From RUG369 sp050949645 (GTDB taxonomy: Bacteria; Planctomycetota; Planctomycetia; Pirellulales; Thermoguttaceae): a stretch of 64,000 nucleotides of DNA. The first letter of the stretch is position 1. Every line of letters begins with the position of its first letter. The position numbers and the translations under genes were made by a program. Location: positions 1,488,001 to 1,552,000 of the forward strand of contig JBMNGC010000001.1 of the NCBI GenBank assembly GCA_050949645.1, read 5' to 3'. The notes under the pieces are model-generated. The model made no database searches and was not told the DNA's origin. It was given only the letters and a program-made list of their open reading frames with translations. This document shows positions 9,410 through 18,080 of the stretch, piece by piece.

Positions 9410-9714
9410 TGCGACAACCTATGTGCGTCCGCTGCGGCAAACTCGACTCGCCCCTGCGCGCGATCCGCTTGACGTGTCAGTATAGTGAAGAAACAAGTAA
9501 CCGTCAAGTTTAAGGCGCTCAATTGGAACAGAAAAATCATCATTCTGACTTCCACGGAGACCTTCCCGACCAACAGTTCAAAAGGATTGAATTTTTTAAA
9601 AATCTGCCGTTCCTTAATCGAGCGAGAGTTGCTATACTCCACATGCGCTCGCGTTCCGCATAAGGAACGAGGGCGTCGAAGAAAAATAATGTTAACTTTG
9701 CAGGGCTGGAACCA
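9410..9714. other. divergent control region between kinase and parA
   Basis: The 305-base gap contains a strong minus-strand promoter candidate (9479-9507). Facing parA there is only a weak plus-strand candidate, a TATACT box at 9633-9638 without a good -35 box. No parS-like palindrome was found here. Confidence 0.5.
9479..9507 (-). promoter_or_regulatory. candidate sigma70 promoter for the histidine kinase
   Basis: TTGACG (9507-9502), a 17-base spacer and TATACT (9484-9479) on the minus strand, giving a leader of roughly 60 bases before the kinase ATG at 9409. Near-consensus boxes with ideal spacing. Confidence 0.65.
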
Positions 9715-10461
9715 GTGACGAGAACCTTTTGCATCGCAAATCAGAAAGGCGGGGTTGGCAAGACCACCACGGCGATTTCGCTTGCCGCGGGGTTTGTACG
9801 CGCCGGTTCCTCCACCCTTTTGATCGATCTTGATCCGCAGTGCAATGCGACGAGCGGCTTGGGACTCGAACCGACCCCACGCCATCCGCTTGTTACGGGC
9901 GAACCGCTGCGCCGCGCTATTCGCAAAACGCCTTACGGTTTGGACGTCCTTGCCGGTTGTCGGAGTTTTGGCGATATCGAGCGGCTCGCCAGCGCTCAGG
10001 ATCCGCAAATATTTGAGCAAGCGACATGGCGTCTTTCGCGAGAGACCAAGGGGTACGACCACGTCTTTGTCGACTGCCCCCCTTCGCTCGGTCCCCTGAC
10101 GCAGGCGGCGCTCGCGTGGTCGACCGACGTGCTCACGCCCATCCAGTGCGAATACTTCGCGATGGAAGGGCTCGTACAGATGATCGAGATCATTGGCAAA
10201 GCAATGAGACGCAAAACGCGCGCGCTCGAGTACGGAGGAGTCCTGCTGACAATGTGCGATCCATCTCTTGAATTAACGCGAGAAGTCGACGCCGAGGTTC
10301 GAGAGTTCTTCGGCGAAGTCGTCTTCAGAACAACTATCCCACGCGACGTAGCCGTCGCGGAGGCCCCGAGTTACGGTCAACCGATTTTCGATTACGCCCC
10401 TCGCTCGAGAGGCGCGCGCGCTTACATCGAATTGTGTTTGGAGGTATTGGAACGTGTCTAA
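9715..10461 (+). CDS. parA: chromosome-partitioning ATPase ParA/Soj
   Basis: ParA-type ATPases move or segregate ParB-parS complexes. The 248-residue protein has the deviant Walker A motif KGGVGKTT at residues 11-18, a Walker A' DLDPQ segment near residue 40 and Walker B FVDCPPS near residue 118. The start is GTG at 9715, directly before the conserved TRTFCIANQKGG beginning. Upstream TTG/GTG codons are possible but would add sequence not seen in the family. Its last 8 bases overlap parB, indicating translational coupling. Confidence 0.94.
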   Translation: MTRTFCIANQKGGVGKTTTAISLAAGFVRAGSSTLLIDLDPQCNATSGLGLEPTPRHPLVTGEPLRRAIRKTPYGLDVLAGCRSFGDIERLASAQDPQIFEQATWRLSRETKGYDHVFVDCPPSLGPLTQAALAWSTDVLTPIQCEYFAMEGLVQMIEIIGKAMRRKTRALEYGGVLLTMCDPSLELTREVDAEVREFFGEVVFRTTIPRDVAVAEAPSYGQPIFDYAPRSRGARAYIELCLEVLERV

Positions 10462-11503
10462 AACTAAACGATTGGGACGAGGTCTGGATTCGCTGCTGAG
10501 CAGTCTTGCCGCCGCTAATGAGGCGAACGAAGACGTCGCAACGAAAAGTTCGTCCAACTCAAACGCGACCGATCCCCCCTATCCGTCGATTCTTGCGATT
10601 GACCAAACTGAAGTCGCATCGCCGACCGTCGCCACGCAAGGCGCTCGACAATCTGACGCCGCGGCGCTCGAGGAACAAAAAGATCGCGCCTTGGCAAGTT
10701 TCTCCGACGGACGCCTCGCGACTGAAATCTCCATCGATCTCATCGACGCGAACCCATACCAACCGCGACTCGATTTCGACGAAGCCGAACTTGAAGAACT
10801 CAAAGAGAGCATAACCCAGCATGGCATGCTCCAGCCGATCGTCGTGCGCAAGACGGACGATCGCTATCAGATCGTCGCGGGCGAGCGTCGGTTTCGCGCA
10901 GCGCAGGAGCTCGGATGGGAAAAAGCGCCCTCAATCCTGATCGCTGTCGACGAGCGTCAGATGGCCGAGCTCGCACTCACTGAGAATATCCAGCGGCGCG
11001 ACTTAAACCCAATAGAAAAAGCCGCCGCATTCCGCAGCTATCTTGATCTCTACGGCGGCACGCACGAGGAACTCGCCTCGCGTCTCGCGCTCGACCGTTC
11101 GACGGTCACAAACCTCATGCGGCTCCTTGACCTCAATGAAGAGATTCAGGAAATGGTTCGCAAGGGTATTATCAGTCAAGGACACGCCCGCGCGCTCCTG
11201 CCGCTAGAGGAATGGGATCAAAAGGAGATGGCGCAACGCATCGTTGCTGAAAAGCTCAGCGTTCGTCAAACGGAGGCGATCGTTCGCGCGTTCCTCAACT
11301 CCGATGATCTTCCTGCGCCAACTGAAGAGACGAAGCAAGCCGTCAACCCTCGAATTCAAGAGCTAGAGGGGCAGTTGCGTTCCTGGCTCGGAATGAAAGT
11401 CAAACTCACGTCAAACGACAAAGGTAAGGGGAAGCTTGTTATCCAATTCAATTCGAACAACGACTTTGAACGCATCTATCAAGCGTTTATGCCTCGCGAC
11501 TGA
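10454..11503 (+). CDS. parB: ParB/Spo0J chromosome-partitioning protein
   Basis: ParB binds parS sites and spreads as a CTP-dependent clamp. The 349-residue product starts with the usual basic patch (KRLGRGLDSLL) that stimulates ParA. After a linker, the ParB/sulfiredoxin-type N domain (residues about 95-185) holds GERRFRAAQELG and ENIQRRDLNPIE. A helix-turn-helix follows (LDRSTVTNLMRLL), then a C-terminal dimerisation domain. The ATG overlaps the end of parA. No consensus parS palindrome was found in the window, although parS often lies near these genes. Confidence 0.94.
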   Translation: MSKTKRLGRGLDSLLSSLAAANEANEDVATKSSSNSNATDPPYPSILAIDQTEVASPTVATQGARQSDAAALEEQKDRALASFSDGRLATEISIDLIDANPYQPRLDFDEAELEELKESITQHGMLQPIVVRKTDDRYQIVAGERRFRAAQELGWEKAPSILIAVDERQMAELALTENIQRRDLNPIEKAAAFRSYLDLYGGTHEELASRLALDRSTVTNLMRLLDLNEEIQEMVRKGIISQGHARALLPLEEWDQKEMAQRIVAEKLSVRQTEAIVRAFLNSDDLPAPTEETKQAVNPRIQELEGQLRSWLGMKVKLTSNDKGKGKLVIQFNSNNDFERIYQAFMPRD

Positions 11504-11575
11504 AAAAAAAAACGGCGCGCGTAGGGCGGAACACGACGCTGTGCGCGCGAGTTCCGCCTTTACGGGCGCGCCGTT
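11503..11575. terminator. terminator between parB and the ABC operon
   Basis: Arms 11511-11520 and 11566-11575 pair perfectly (AACGGCGCGC/GCGCGCCGTT), with an inner GGCGGAA/TTCCGCC stem. On the minus strand the hairpin is followed by a run of about ten U (the A-run 11503-11512), so it terminates the ABC transporter operon. It may also serve convergent parB, but there is no U-run on that side. Confidence 0.8.
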
Positions 11576-11583
11576 AAAGCTCG

Positions 11584-12702
11584 TTATGATTTCTTAACGT
11601 TGGGGATCAGCAATTCGAGAATATTTTCGTCGCCAACGCGTTCAAAATCGACTTCAGCCGCGTTCTTCACGATGATCCCCCGCGCGAGAAGACTATTGGA
11701 AGAGTTGTCTACCATCGGGTTGATCTCTTTACCGCGGTAGGTAAAGCGCATTTCGACGTCTCGATTCTCCGTTATGCCCAACGCGAAAGAAAATCGGTGG
11801 AACAGAGGGAGAAAGAAAAGGTCAAAAAGCTCTTCGCAGACGTCGATCAGAAGCTGTCGACGTTCGGGCTCAAGGAGACGCTTCATGGCGAAGTCGTCAA
11901 GACTGGCGTCAAAGCGATAGAAGTCGAAGTTATCTTCGTCGATCTCGATGCGTATCGCGTCGATGCGGCGGATAAAGGCGCGCGTGCGATCTCGCCGCGG
12001 GTGGTCAAAAATTTGCTCGGGAGAACCTTCCTCGTAGACGACGCCCTGGTCCATGTAAAAGACTCGATCGGAGACGTCGCGCGCAAAACGCATTTCATGC
12101 GTAACGATCGCCATCGTCACCCCCGCCTCGTCGGCGATGCTTCTGATGACGCCGAGCACTTCGTTGACCATCGTTGGGTCGAGCGCGGAGGTCGGTTCGT
12201 CGAAAAGAATGATTTCAGGATGCATGGCGAGCGAACGCGCGATCGCGACGCGTTGTTGCTGACCTCCGGAAAGTTCCCAAGGGAACGCCCACGCCTTACC
12301 GGCAAGCCCAACCTTCTCGAGAAGTTCAACCGCCTCTTCCCTAGCCTTCGCTTTGGAGAGCTTTAGCAGCGAGGTTGGCGCAAGCATGATGTTCTCTAGC
12401 GCCGAGAGATGCGGAAAGAGGTTAAACTGCTGGAAAACCATCCCCATTTTCTTTCGCAATTTGCGAACGTCCATCTTCTCTACGTCGACGCCGTCGACGT
12501 AGATATGCCCTGCGTCCGGCGTTTCTAGAAGGTTAAGGCAACGCAAAAACGTGCTTTTACCCGAGCCGGAGGGGCCGATGATCGACACGATTTCGCCTTG
12601 ATTGATCGTCGCGTCGAGGTTATTGAGGACTTGAACGCCATTAAACTCTTTGCACAAGCCTTTAACTTCGATTATGCTTTTGACAGGAGCGCCTTCAGTC
12701 AT
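11584..12702 (-). CDS. polar amino-acid ABC transporter ATPase with extra C-terminal domain
   Basis: Residues 10-255 are a GlnQ/HisP-type ATPase: Walker A GPSGSGKST, Q-loop VFQQFNLFPH, signature LSGGQQQRVAIARS, Walker B IILFDEPTSALD and the switch His in IVTHEM. Such ATPases usually end near residue 245. This one has about 115 further residues. The end of that tail (LLARGIIVKNAAEVDFERVG, then DENILELLIP) resembles the C-terminus of RsbW-type GHKL ATPases, but the nucleotide-binding boxes are not evident. The ATG overlaps the permease stop by 4 bases (ATGA), so translation is probably coupled. A good terminator follows. Confidence 0.92.
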   Translation of the reverse strand: MTEGAPVKSIIEVKGLCKEFNGVQVLNNLDATINQGEIVSIIGPSGSGKSTFLRCLNLLETPDAGHIYVDGVDVEKMDVRKLRKKMGMVFQQFNLFPHLSALENIMLAPTSLLKLSKAKAREEAVELLEKVGLAGKAWAFPWELSGGQQQRVAIARSLAMHPEIILFDEPTSALDPTMVNEVLGVIRSIADEAGVTMAIVTHEMRFARDVSDRVFYMDQGVVYEEGSPEQIFDHPRRDRTRAFIRRIDAIRIEIDEDNFDFYRFDASLDDFAMKRLLEPERRQLLIDVCEELFDLFFLPLFHRFSFALGITENRDVEMRFTYRGKEINPMVDNSSNSLLARGIIVKNAAEVDFERVGDENILELLIPNVKKS

Positions 12703-13931
12703 ACGTTCACCTTCCCCCTCGCGCGCTTGCGGCGCGTAATAGGATTGAGTCGATATTCAAGATAAGCAAAGCCGGACGCGAGAAGGTGCGCCGTCACAAG
12801 GTAAATAATCGCGGTCGCGATAAGGGGAAAGAACGCTTCATAAGTGCGTCCGCGAACAATATCGCTCGCCTTTGTAAGATCCTGGATCGCCACGTAACCG
12901 ACAATCGACGTCGACTTCAGCAGTGAGATAAACTCGCCCTTATAGACCGGCATAATGCGTTGGCACGCAATTGGGAAGATGATCTTACGAAAAACGTCGT
13001 AACGACCAAAACCAAGCGCTCGCGCCGCTTCAAGGAGTCCCTTGTCGATACCGTCGACGCCGGTACGCATCTGCTCGCCGGCATAGGCGGCAAAGTTAAG
13101 CGCAAGCGCTAGCGCCGCGACGAGCTCGCCGCTGAGATTGACCCTGGTAAAGACGACGTAGTAAAGAACCAACAAGACGACGAGGATCGGCGTCCCCTGC
13201 ATGACCGCAATGTAGCACTTCGCGGGATAGCGTAACCACACGTGTCGAGAACGACGCATGTAACACTGCAGGACCGCCATAAGAGTCCCGACAACGGTCG
13301 CAACGACGGTAATGTAAATCGTGACAAAGAGCCCGTCTACGAAAAGACGCCAACGACTATCAACAATGAAGGTTTTTTCAAAGCTTCTTTTAACGCGTTC
13401 AAAGAAGGTCATATCGGCTCTCGTCCGCGTAGGCGAGGAGACGCCTGCGCAGAAGACCACCGGCGTTTCGTCCGCCTGTTCCTGAAAAAGTCGCTCGAGA
13501 GGGACCATGACGGCGGTGGAAGAATCCACATCGGGGCTGTCGGCGCCGACGGCGTCAGGAAGAACGACGTAGTCGGGATTGAACGCGGCGTAATGATCTT
13601 GGCATGAGCGATCGTAGGCAATCGCGTCAACCTCGCCGGCTTTGAGCGCGCCAAAGAGATCGTCGGCGGCTTCATACGGCTTGACCTCAGCGCGCGGGAA
13701 CATTTCTTGCGCTCTGAGAAAAGAGAGCGTGTCCCTTTCGCCGCCGATCGCCAGACTCGAGCAGTTTAGATCATTGAGTTGGCGAATAGGACTATTCTTC
13801 TCTTTGTCAAAATTATGAATAGCAATCGCCACGCAGACAACCGCAAACAACGCAATAAAGGAGTAGTTACTGCGCCGCGTCAAGCTTGGCGAAGATTCAG
13901 CTCCTGAAGATTCCAACTTCGAATTCCGCAT
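12699..13931 (-). CDS. amino-acid ABC permease with N-terminal substrate-binding lobe
   Basis: The C-terminal 220 residues are a HisM/GlnP-type inner-membrane permease: the amphipathic start (LFVDGLFVTIYITV), several TM helices and the EAARALGFGRYDVFRKIIFP coupling loop. The N-terminus has one TM segment (about 24-40) followed by about 110 residues that match only the second lobe of an SBP_bac_3 protein (start RQLNDLN, then GALKAGEVDAIAYDRS). The first lobe is absent here. The adjacent gene at 14365-15369 carries its lobes in swapped order, so this stray lobe may complete that unit. SD is GAGG 11 bases before ATG. Confidence 0.88.
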   Translation of the reverse strand: MRNSKLESSGAESSPSLTRRSNYSFIALFAVVCVAIAIHNFDKEKNSPIRQLNDLNCSSLAIGGERDTLSFLRAQEMFPRAEVKPYEAADDLFGALKAGEVDAIAYDRSCQDHYAAFNPDYVVLPDAVGADSPDVDSSTAVMVPLERLFQEQADETPVVFCAGVSSPTRTRADMTFFERVKRSFEKTFIVDSRWRLFVDGLFVTIYITVVATVVGTLMAVLQCYMRRSRHVWLRYPAKCYIAVMQGTPILVVLLVLYYVVFTRVNLSGELVAALALALNFAAYAGEQMRTGVDGIDKGLLEAARALGFGRYDVFRKIIFPIACQRIMPVYKGEFISLLKSTSIVGYVAIQDLTKASDIVRGRTYEAFFPLIATAIIYLVTAHLLASGFAYLEYRLNPITRRKRARGKVNV

Positions 13932-14364
13932 CCCTTTTTAGTCCTCATTTCCGTTAAATCAAGAAAGAACTATCCGACGTCCACGCGTGAAAAGATCGAG
14001 GGTAAGCGCAACGCAGACGAACGAGAAAACAACGCCGTCACGCGGAGAACTTTATCGAAATAGCGCGCGGGAACTTGGGAAAAAAGCGCCCGATGCGTTG
14101 ACGCCCAGCGGCGCTCCAACGCTCAACAACTCCCTCCGCGCATTCGAAAAAGAGAAAAACGAACGCACGGAGAGCCCTTAGAACGCCATGAACAATACAA
14201 AGCTGTCCATTAGGCGAGTAAAATAAAGGTCTATGAACTGAACCGTATAGAAAAGGAGCGTCGATCAATAACGCCCGCGGTATTGCGCAACGTGAGCGCG
14301 GCGCGCCGCGTCCCCTTTAAGGGACGCTCGCCATGATTTTCATCTTTCACCGCGCAATAAAACG
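13932..14364. other. 433-base spacer between binding protein and permease genes
   Basis: No supportable gene; short frames on both strands lack family resemblance. It contains a 12-base perfect palindrome GCGGCGCGCCGC at 14298-14309 and an overlapping hairpin at 14308-14327 (GCGTCCC/GGGACGC, loop CTTTAA), just after the stop of the binding-protein gene. There is no U-run. These may stabilise the upstream mRNA or attenuate read-through, giving more binding protein than permease. That is inference. Confidence 0.45.
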
Positions 14365-15369
14365 TTACACAGAATCTGGAAGCGCGCCGACTTCCGCAAC
14401 GGCGTCAACGCCGTCTTCTTCAGCGGCGGCGTCTGGGCCCTGCCAACGGCTCTTGAGAATCATGACGCCGGCGGGGCAATCGATATAGTCGTCGGAAAAG
14501 AGCATTGTTTCGGCGCGTTCCGGAGTCTTATCGAGGTTACCCACGGCAAAATCAAGCTTTTTACTTTCGATCGCGGGGAACAAAGCGTCGTAATAAAGAA
14601 GCTCGAACTCGTATTCAAGGTTTGCCCAAAGCGCGAACCTCATAACGAACTCGGAGTCGAAGCCGGACATCTTGTCATTTTTCTCGAGGAACGACATCGG
14701 GATGTTCTGCGGATCGTTTCCGACAATGAGCGGTTTCCCGGCGTTCGTCGGATTCGTCGGAGCAGGAATCTCGGGCATCGGAGGGTCTATCGTGTTGACC
14801 CAACGATTATACATATCCTCGTAGCAACTTTTCGAGTTAGGATCGACCGGTTTCAGCGCGCCGTTCCAATTGTTGCACATCTCTTCATAGGTGTGCTCCG
14901 CGCGGTAGAGAGCGATAAACTCGTTAATTTTTGCCATGAGCGCTTCGCTGCCAAGGGGCGCGCCAACGGCAATGTGACCTTCGCCAATGCTCTGCGGAAG
15001 AACATAATACTGGTCGTTCTGCGTTGCGGCGTAGTCAAGAGGCGGACGATCATAGGCAACTGCGTCGATTCTTCCGGCAAGGAGAGCGGCGTAGCAGTCG
15101 GCGGGAGTCGCAAAGCTCGCGACCTTCGCCTGGGGCATCGCGTCGTGCCCCATACGCAAGGAAACGGTCTCTGTTTCGCCGCCAATGATCATTCCCGGCT
15201 TATTGAGATCGTCAAGGGAACTGATTGGAGTCGCCGGGCGCCCTCCGCACCCTTCTCCAGCCAACAGCGTCAAAGCTCCGATCGACAGAACAATCAGAGA
15301 CAGAAAACCGCGTCGCAAAGTACACGACGAAGAACCAGACCCGCATCTGAAAAACATTGGAGTCCGCAT
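14365..15369 (-). CDS. amino-acid-binding protein with swapped lobe order (SBP_bac_3)
   Basis: A 334-residue exported protein with a hydrophobic signal segment (about 20-37) and a Cys at 41 that may be lipidated (weak lipobox). Residues about 49-170 match lobe 2 of family-3 binding proteins: ISSLDDLNKPGMIIGGETET, LLAGRIDAVAYDRPP and the end motif YEEMCNNWNG. Residues about 205-310 match lobe 1: KPLIVGNDPQNIPMSF, MSGFDSEFVMRFA, LDFAVGNLDKTPERAETMLF. The order is thus lobe 2 then lobe 1, the reverse of the usual. It is the first gene of the importer operon, 60 bases downstream of the structured leader candidate. Confidence 0.85.
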   Translation of the reverse strand: MRTPMFFRCGSGSSSCTLRRGFLSLIVLSIGALTLLAGEGCGGRPATPISSLDDLNKPGMIIGGETETVSLRMGHDAMPQAKVASFATPADCYAALLAGRIDAVAYDRPPLDYAATQNDQYYVLPQSIGEGHIAVGAPLGSEALMAKINEFIALYRAEHTYEEMCNNWNGALKPVDPNSKSCYEDMYNRWVNTIDPPMPEIPAPTNPTNAGKPLIVGNDPQNIPMSFLEKNDKMSGFDSEFVMRFALWANLEYEFELLYYDALFPAIESKKLDFAVGNLDKTPERAETMLFSDDYIDCPAGVMILKSRWQGPDAAAEEDGVDAVAEVGALPDSV

Positions 15370-15429
15370 CCCTTAATCCTCACTCAAGCTAGAGTTGTTG
15401 CACGAAAAACCTTCGTTTCTTTAACGCTA

Positions 15430-15507
15430 GGTTGTCTCAAACCTGACTAACGGTTACGACAAGCCTTTACAACGTGGCTACGGAGAACATATCTCCTTGA
15501 GACAACC
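15430..15507 (-). promoter_or_regulatory. structured leader RNA candidate upstream of the amino-acid importer
   Basis: A perfect 11-bp closing stem pairs 15507-15497 with 15440-15430. Inside, read 5' to 3' on the minus strand, are hairpins GGAGA/TCTCC (loop TATGT, 15496-15482), AGCC/GGCT (15479-15462) and AACC/GGTT (15455-15440). The last overlaps the closing stem by one base. The result is a compact multi-branch fold of 78 bases ending about 60 bases before the importer's first ATG. No T-box motif or known riboswitch core was recognised. The rest of the 321-base gap (15370-15690) has no gene and no clear thrS terminator. Confidence 0.5.
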
Positions 15508-15690
15508 GTATCGACCTATTCCAAAGTTGCGCGCTGACGTTCCAAGTCAGACGTCAATCCTTGAAACTAAATTCACGGGGATATCTGTAAAACATTCAGA
15601 CGCAATCAACGAGAAAAACGTTAATTTCGTCAGAATATCGGAAATCGACAAGCTTTCGCCGGTCGGTTTCCGTAAACTCAAAAGGCGACC

Positions 15691-17673
15691 TTAAAGACGA
15701 CGTTCGTCGTTTTCTTGTTGGAGGTCGGCAATGAACTTGGCGACTTCGATCGGCCCCATTTCGCCTTGTTTGCGTCCTCGAACGCCGACGGCGCCCATCG
15801 ATTCTTCTTTAGCGCCAACGACGCAAAGGTATGGAACGAGCGCATGGCGACCATTGCGAATCTTCGCGCCGATCTTCTCAGAGGACAGGTCGAGATGGAC
15901 GCGCAAGCCCGCCGCTTTCATCTGAGCGGCAACCTTCTTCGCGTATTCTTCGAATTTCTCGCTGATCGTGAGGATACGAACCTGTTCAGGCGCGAGCCAG
16001 AGCGGAAAAGCGGCGGCAAAATGTTCAATGAGGATGCCGGTGAAACGCTCAAAGGAGCCGAACGGAGCGCGGTGAATCATGACAGGCTGATGCAACTCGC
16101 CGTCGGGACCGACATATTTGAGGTCAAAGCGCTGGGGCGACGGAAGGGTGTAGTCGAGCTGAATCGTGCCGAGTTGCCACTTCCTACCAAGGCAATCGCG
16201 AACGATGAAGTCCGCCTTCGGACCATAGAACGCGGCTTCGCCTTCAGCGATTTCAAGCTTCGGCAGATCCATCTCGCGGCAAGCGCGCTCGAGGGAAGCC
16301 TGCGCCTTGCGCCAGACTTCGTCGGTACCGACGTACTTCTGGCTGTTCCAGTCACGGAAGCTCAAGCGGACCTCGTAATCGGTGAAGCCCATCGTCTTGA
16401 AGACCTTGAGGGTCATGTCGACGCAGTTTTTGAACTCCTCCTCAACCTGGTCTTCCGTACAGAAAATATGCGCGTCGTCCTGCGTGAAGCCGCGGACGCG
16501 AGTCAGACCGTTGAGCTCGCCGGACTGTTCAAATCGATGAACGTTTCCGAACTCGGCGATGCGTAGCGGAAGTTCGCGATAACTGCGCGGTCTGCTCTCG
16601 TAGATCATGATGTGGAGCGGGCAGTTCATCGGACGGAGCAGATAGCGATCGCCGTCGTCGATGGTGATCGGCGGAAACTGACTATCGGCGTAATACGGAT
16701 AATGACCGGAGGTTTCAAAAAGTTCGACGCGGCATATAACAGGCGAGTAGACTGGCTGATAGTCGCGTTTAATAAGCTCTTCGTAGATGTAGTTTTCGAG
16801 CTGCTTACGAACGATAGCGCCCTTAGGAAGCCAGACGACAAGCCCAGAACCAACATGATGGTCGATCATGAAGAGCTCGTGTTGCTTACCAAGGACGCGG
16901 TGATCGCGTTTCTTAGCCTCTTCGAGTTGCGTAAGGTGCTTCTTGAGCTCTTTCTTTTCGAAGAACGCCGTTCCGTACATGCGACATAGCTGCTGGTTCT
17001 TCGCGTCGCCCTTCCAATACGCAGCCGAGACGGACATGATTTTGAACGCGCCGATGAATCGCGGCGACGGAACATGCGGTCCGCGGCAAAGGTCAAAGAA
17101 TTCGCCCTGGCGATAGAAGGAAACGACTTCGTTCTCCGAAAGTCCGGTTTCAAGGTGCTCGACTTTGAGCGTCTGACCGGCGGACTTGAGGAGTTCAATC
17201 GCTTCGTCGCGCTTCATCTCGATGCGCTCAAAGGGCTCGTCCTCGTTAACGATCTTCTCCATCTCCGCTTCAATCTTAGCGAAGTCGTCTTCGGTGAAGG
17301 GCTCGTCCTTCATGAAGTCGTAATAAAAACCGTTTTCGGTCGTTGGTCCAAAGGCAAGTTGAACGTCCTTGAAAAGACGCATGACCGCCCGCGCCATGAC
17401 GTGCGCGCAAGAGTGGCGCATGATATCAAGCGCTTCAGGATCTTTTTTCGTCAGCAGGCGAAGTTCGACGACGCCCGAATCGGGAAGCGGCTCGTTCGCC
17501 GAGAGCGTCTTCGTCGAGGGAACGCCGTTTTCGTCGAGAGCGTCGGGAGTCGTCACAACGGCCGCAACCGTCGCTTTCGCAAGACCGGAACCGATCTCAG
17601 ACGCTACGTCGAAGGGGCTAACTCGTTTTTCAAACGTTTTTTCAGAACCGTCGGGAAGAACTACTTTTAACAT
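15691..17673 (-). CDS. thrS: threonyl-tRNA synthetase
   Basis: Charges tRNA-Thr with threonine. The 660-residue product has the TGS domain (MLKVVLPDGSEKTFEK, residues 1-60), the editing domain with HSCAHVMARAV, and the class II core with motif 2-type LRPMNCPLHI and the downstream catalytic zinc/ATP segments, then the anticodon-binding domain with EKFEEYAKKV and VVGAKE. I start at ATG 17673, where the TGS domain begins and GAGG lies 8 bases upstream. A longer frame from 17790 adds 39 Arg-rich residues without homology. A possible TAAAAT -10 box lies at 17810-17805. Confidence 0.96.
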   Translation of the reverse strand: MLKVVLPDGSEKTFEKRVSPFDVASEIGSGLAKATVAAVVTTPDALDENGVPSTKTLSANEPLPDSGVVELRLLTKKDPEALDIMRHSCAHVMARAVMRLFKDVQLAFGPTTENGFYYDFMKDEPFTEDDFAKIEAEMEKIVNEDEPFERIEMKRDEAIELLKSAGQTLKVEHLETGLSENEVVSFYRQGEFFDLCRGPHVPSPRFIGAFKIMSVSAAYWKGDAKNQQLCRMYGTAFFEKKELKKHLTQLEEAKKRDHRVLGKQHELFMIDHHVGSGLVVWLPKGAIVRKQLENYIYEELIKRDYQPVYSPVICRVELFETSGHYPYYADSQFPPITIDDGDRYLLRPMNCPLHIMIYESRPRSYRELPLRIAEFGNVHRFEQSGELNGLTRVRGFTQDDAHIFCTEDQVEEEFKNCVDMTLKVFKTMGFTDYEVRLSFRDWNSQKYVGTDEVWRKAQASLERACREMDLPKLEIAEGEAAFYGPKADFIVRDCLGRKWQLGTIQLDYTLPSPQRFDLKYVGPDGELHQPVMIHRAPFGSFERFTGILIEHFAAAFPLWLAPEQVRILTISEKFEEYAKKVAAQMKAAGLRVHLDLSSEKIGAKIRNGRHALVPYLCVVGAKEESMGAVGVRGRKQGEMGPIEVAKFIADLQQENDERRL

Positions 17674-18080
17674 GCAATCTGCCTCGTGAACAACGCGAGA
17701 GTCGACTTCGCGCGCGAAACTCCGGCGTATCGCCGACACGCAGCGCGGCAGACGGTCGCTCGTTGACGGCCGTCGCCGACTCTTCCTCATTTTCGTGACT
17801 CGCTATTTTACACGCGCCTGGATTTTTTTAAAGGTAAGGCGTCAAAAATTTTATCGAATAAATCGCCCCCTTGGACTCAAAGAGCGATCATGAAATCTAA
17901 CGCAACGAAAAGTCAAGAAAAATTTGTTCAACGCTTGAAAATGAAGCCTACGGCTACTACAATGCAAGACGCGAGTGGATCGTGGGTTAAAGTCCTCGTT
18001 CCTGACGTCGGCGTCCGGCGCGTTCTTCGTAAATTTGCTCGGACGTTTGAAAACAAAAACACTAAATCAGGAGTTGCGCA
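17674..18080. other. 407-base divergent region between thrS and the Gfo/Idh/MocA gene
   Basis: Holds the thrS leader on the minus strand and a plausible plus-strand promoter (17935-17963). A 64-codon plus-strand frame at 17890-18084 overlaps the next gene by ATGA, but the promoter lies inside it and its product resembles nothing, so it is not called. Confidence 0.5.
17935..17963 (+). promoter_or_regulatory. candidate sigma70 promoter for the Gfo/Idh/MocA gene
   Basis: TTGAAA, a 17-base spacer and TACAAT, about 120 bases before the ATG at 18081. Confidence 0.5.
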
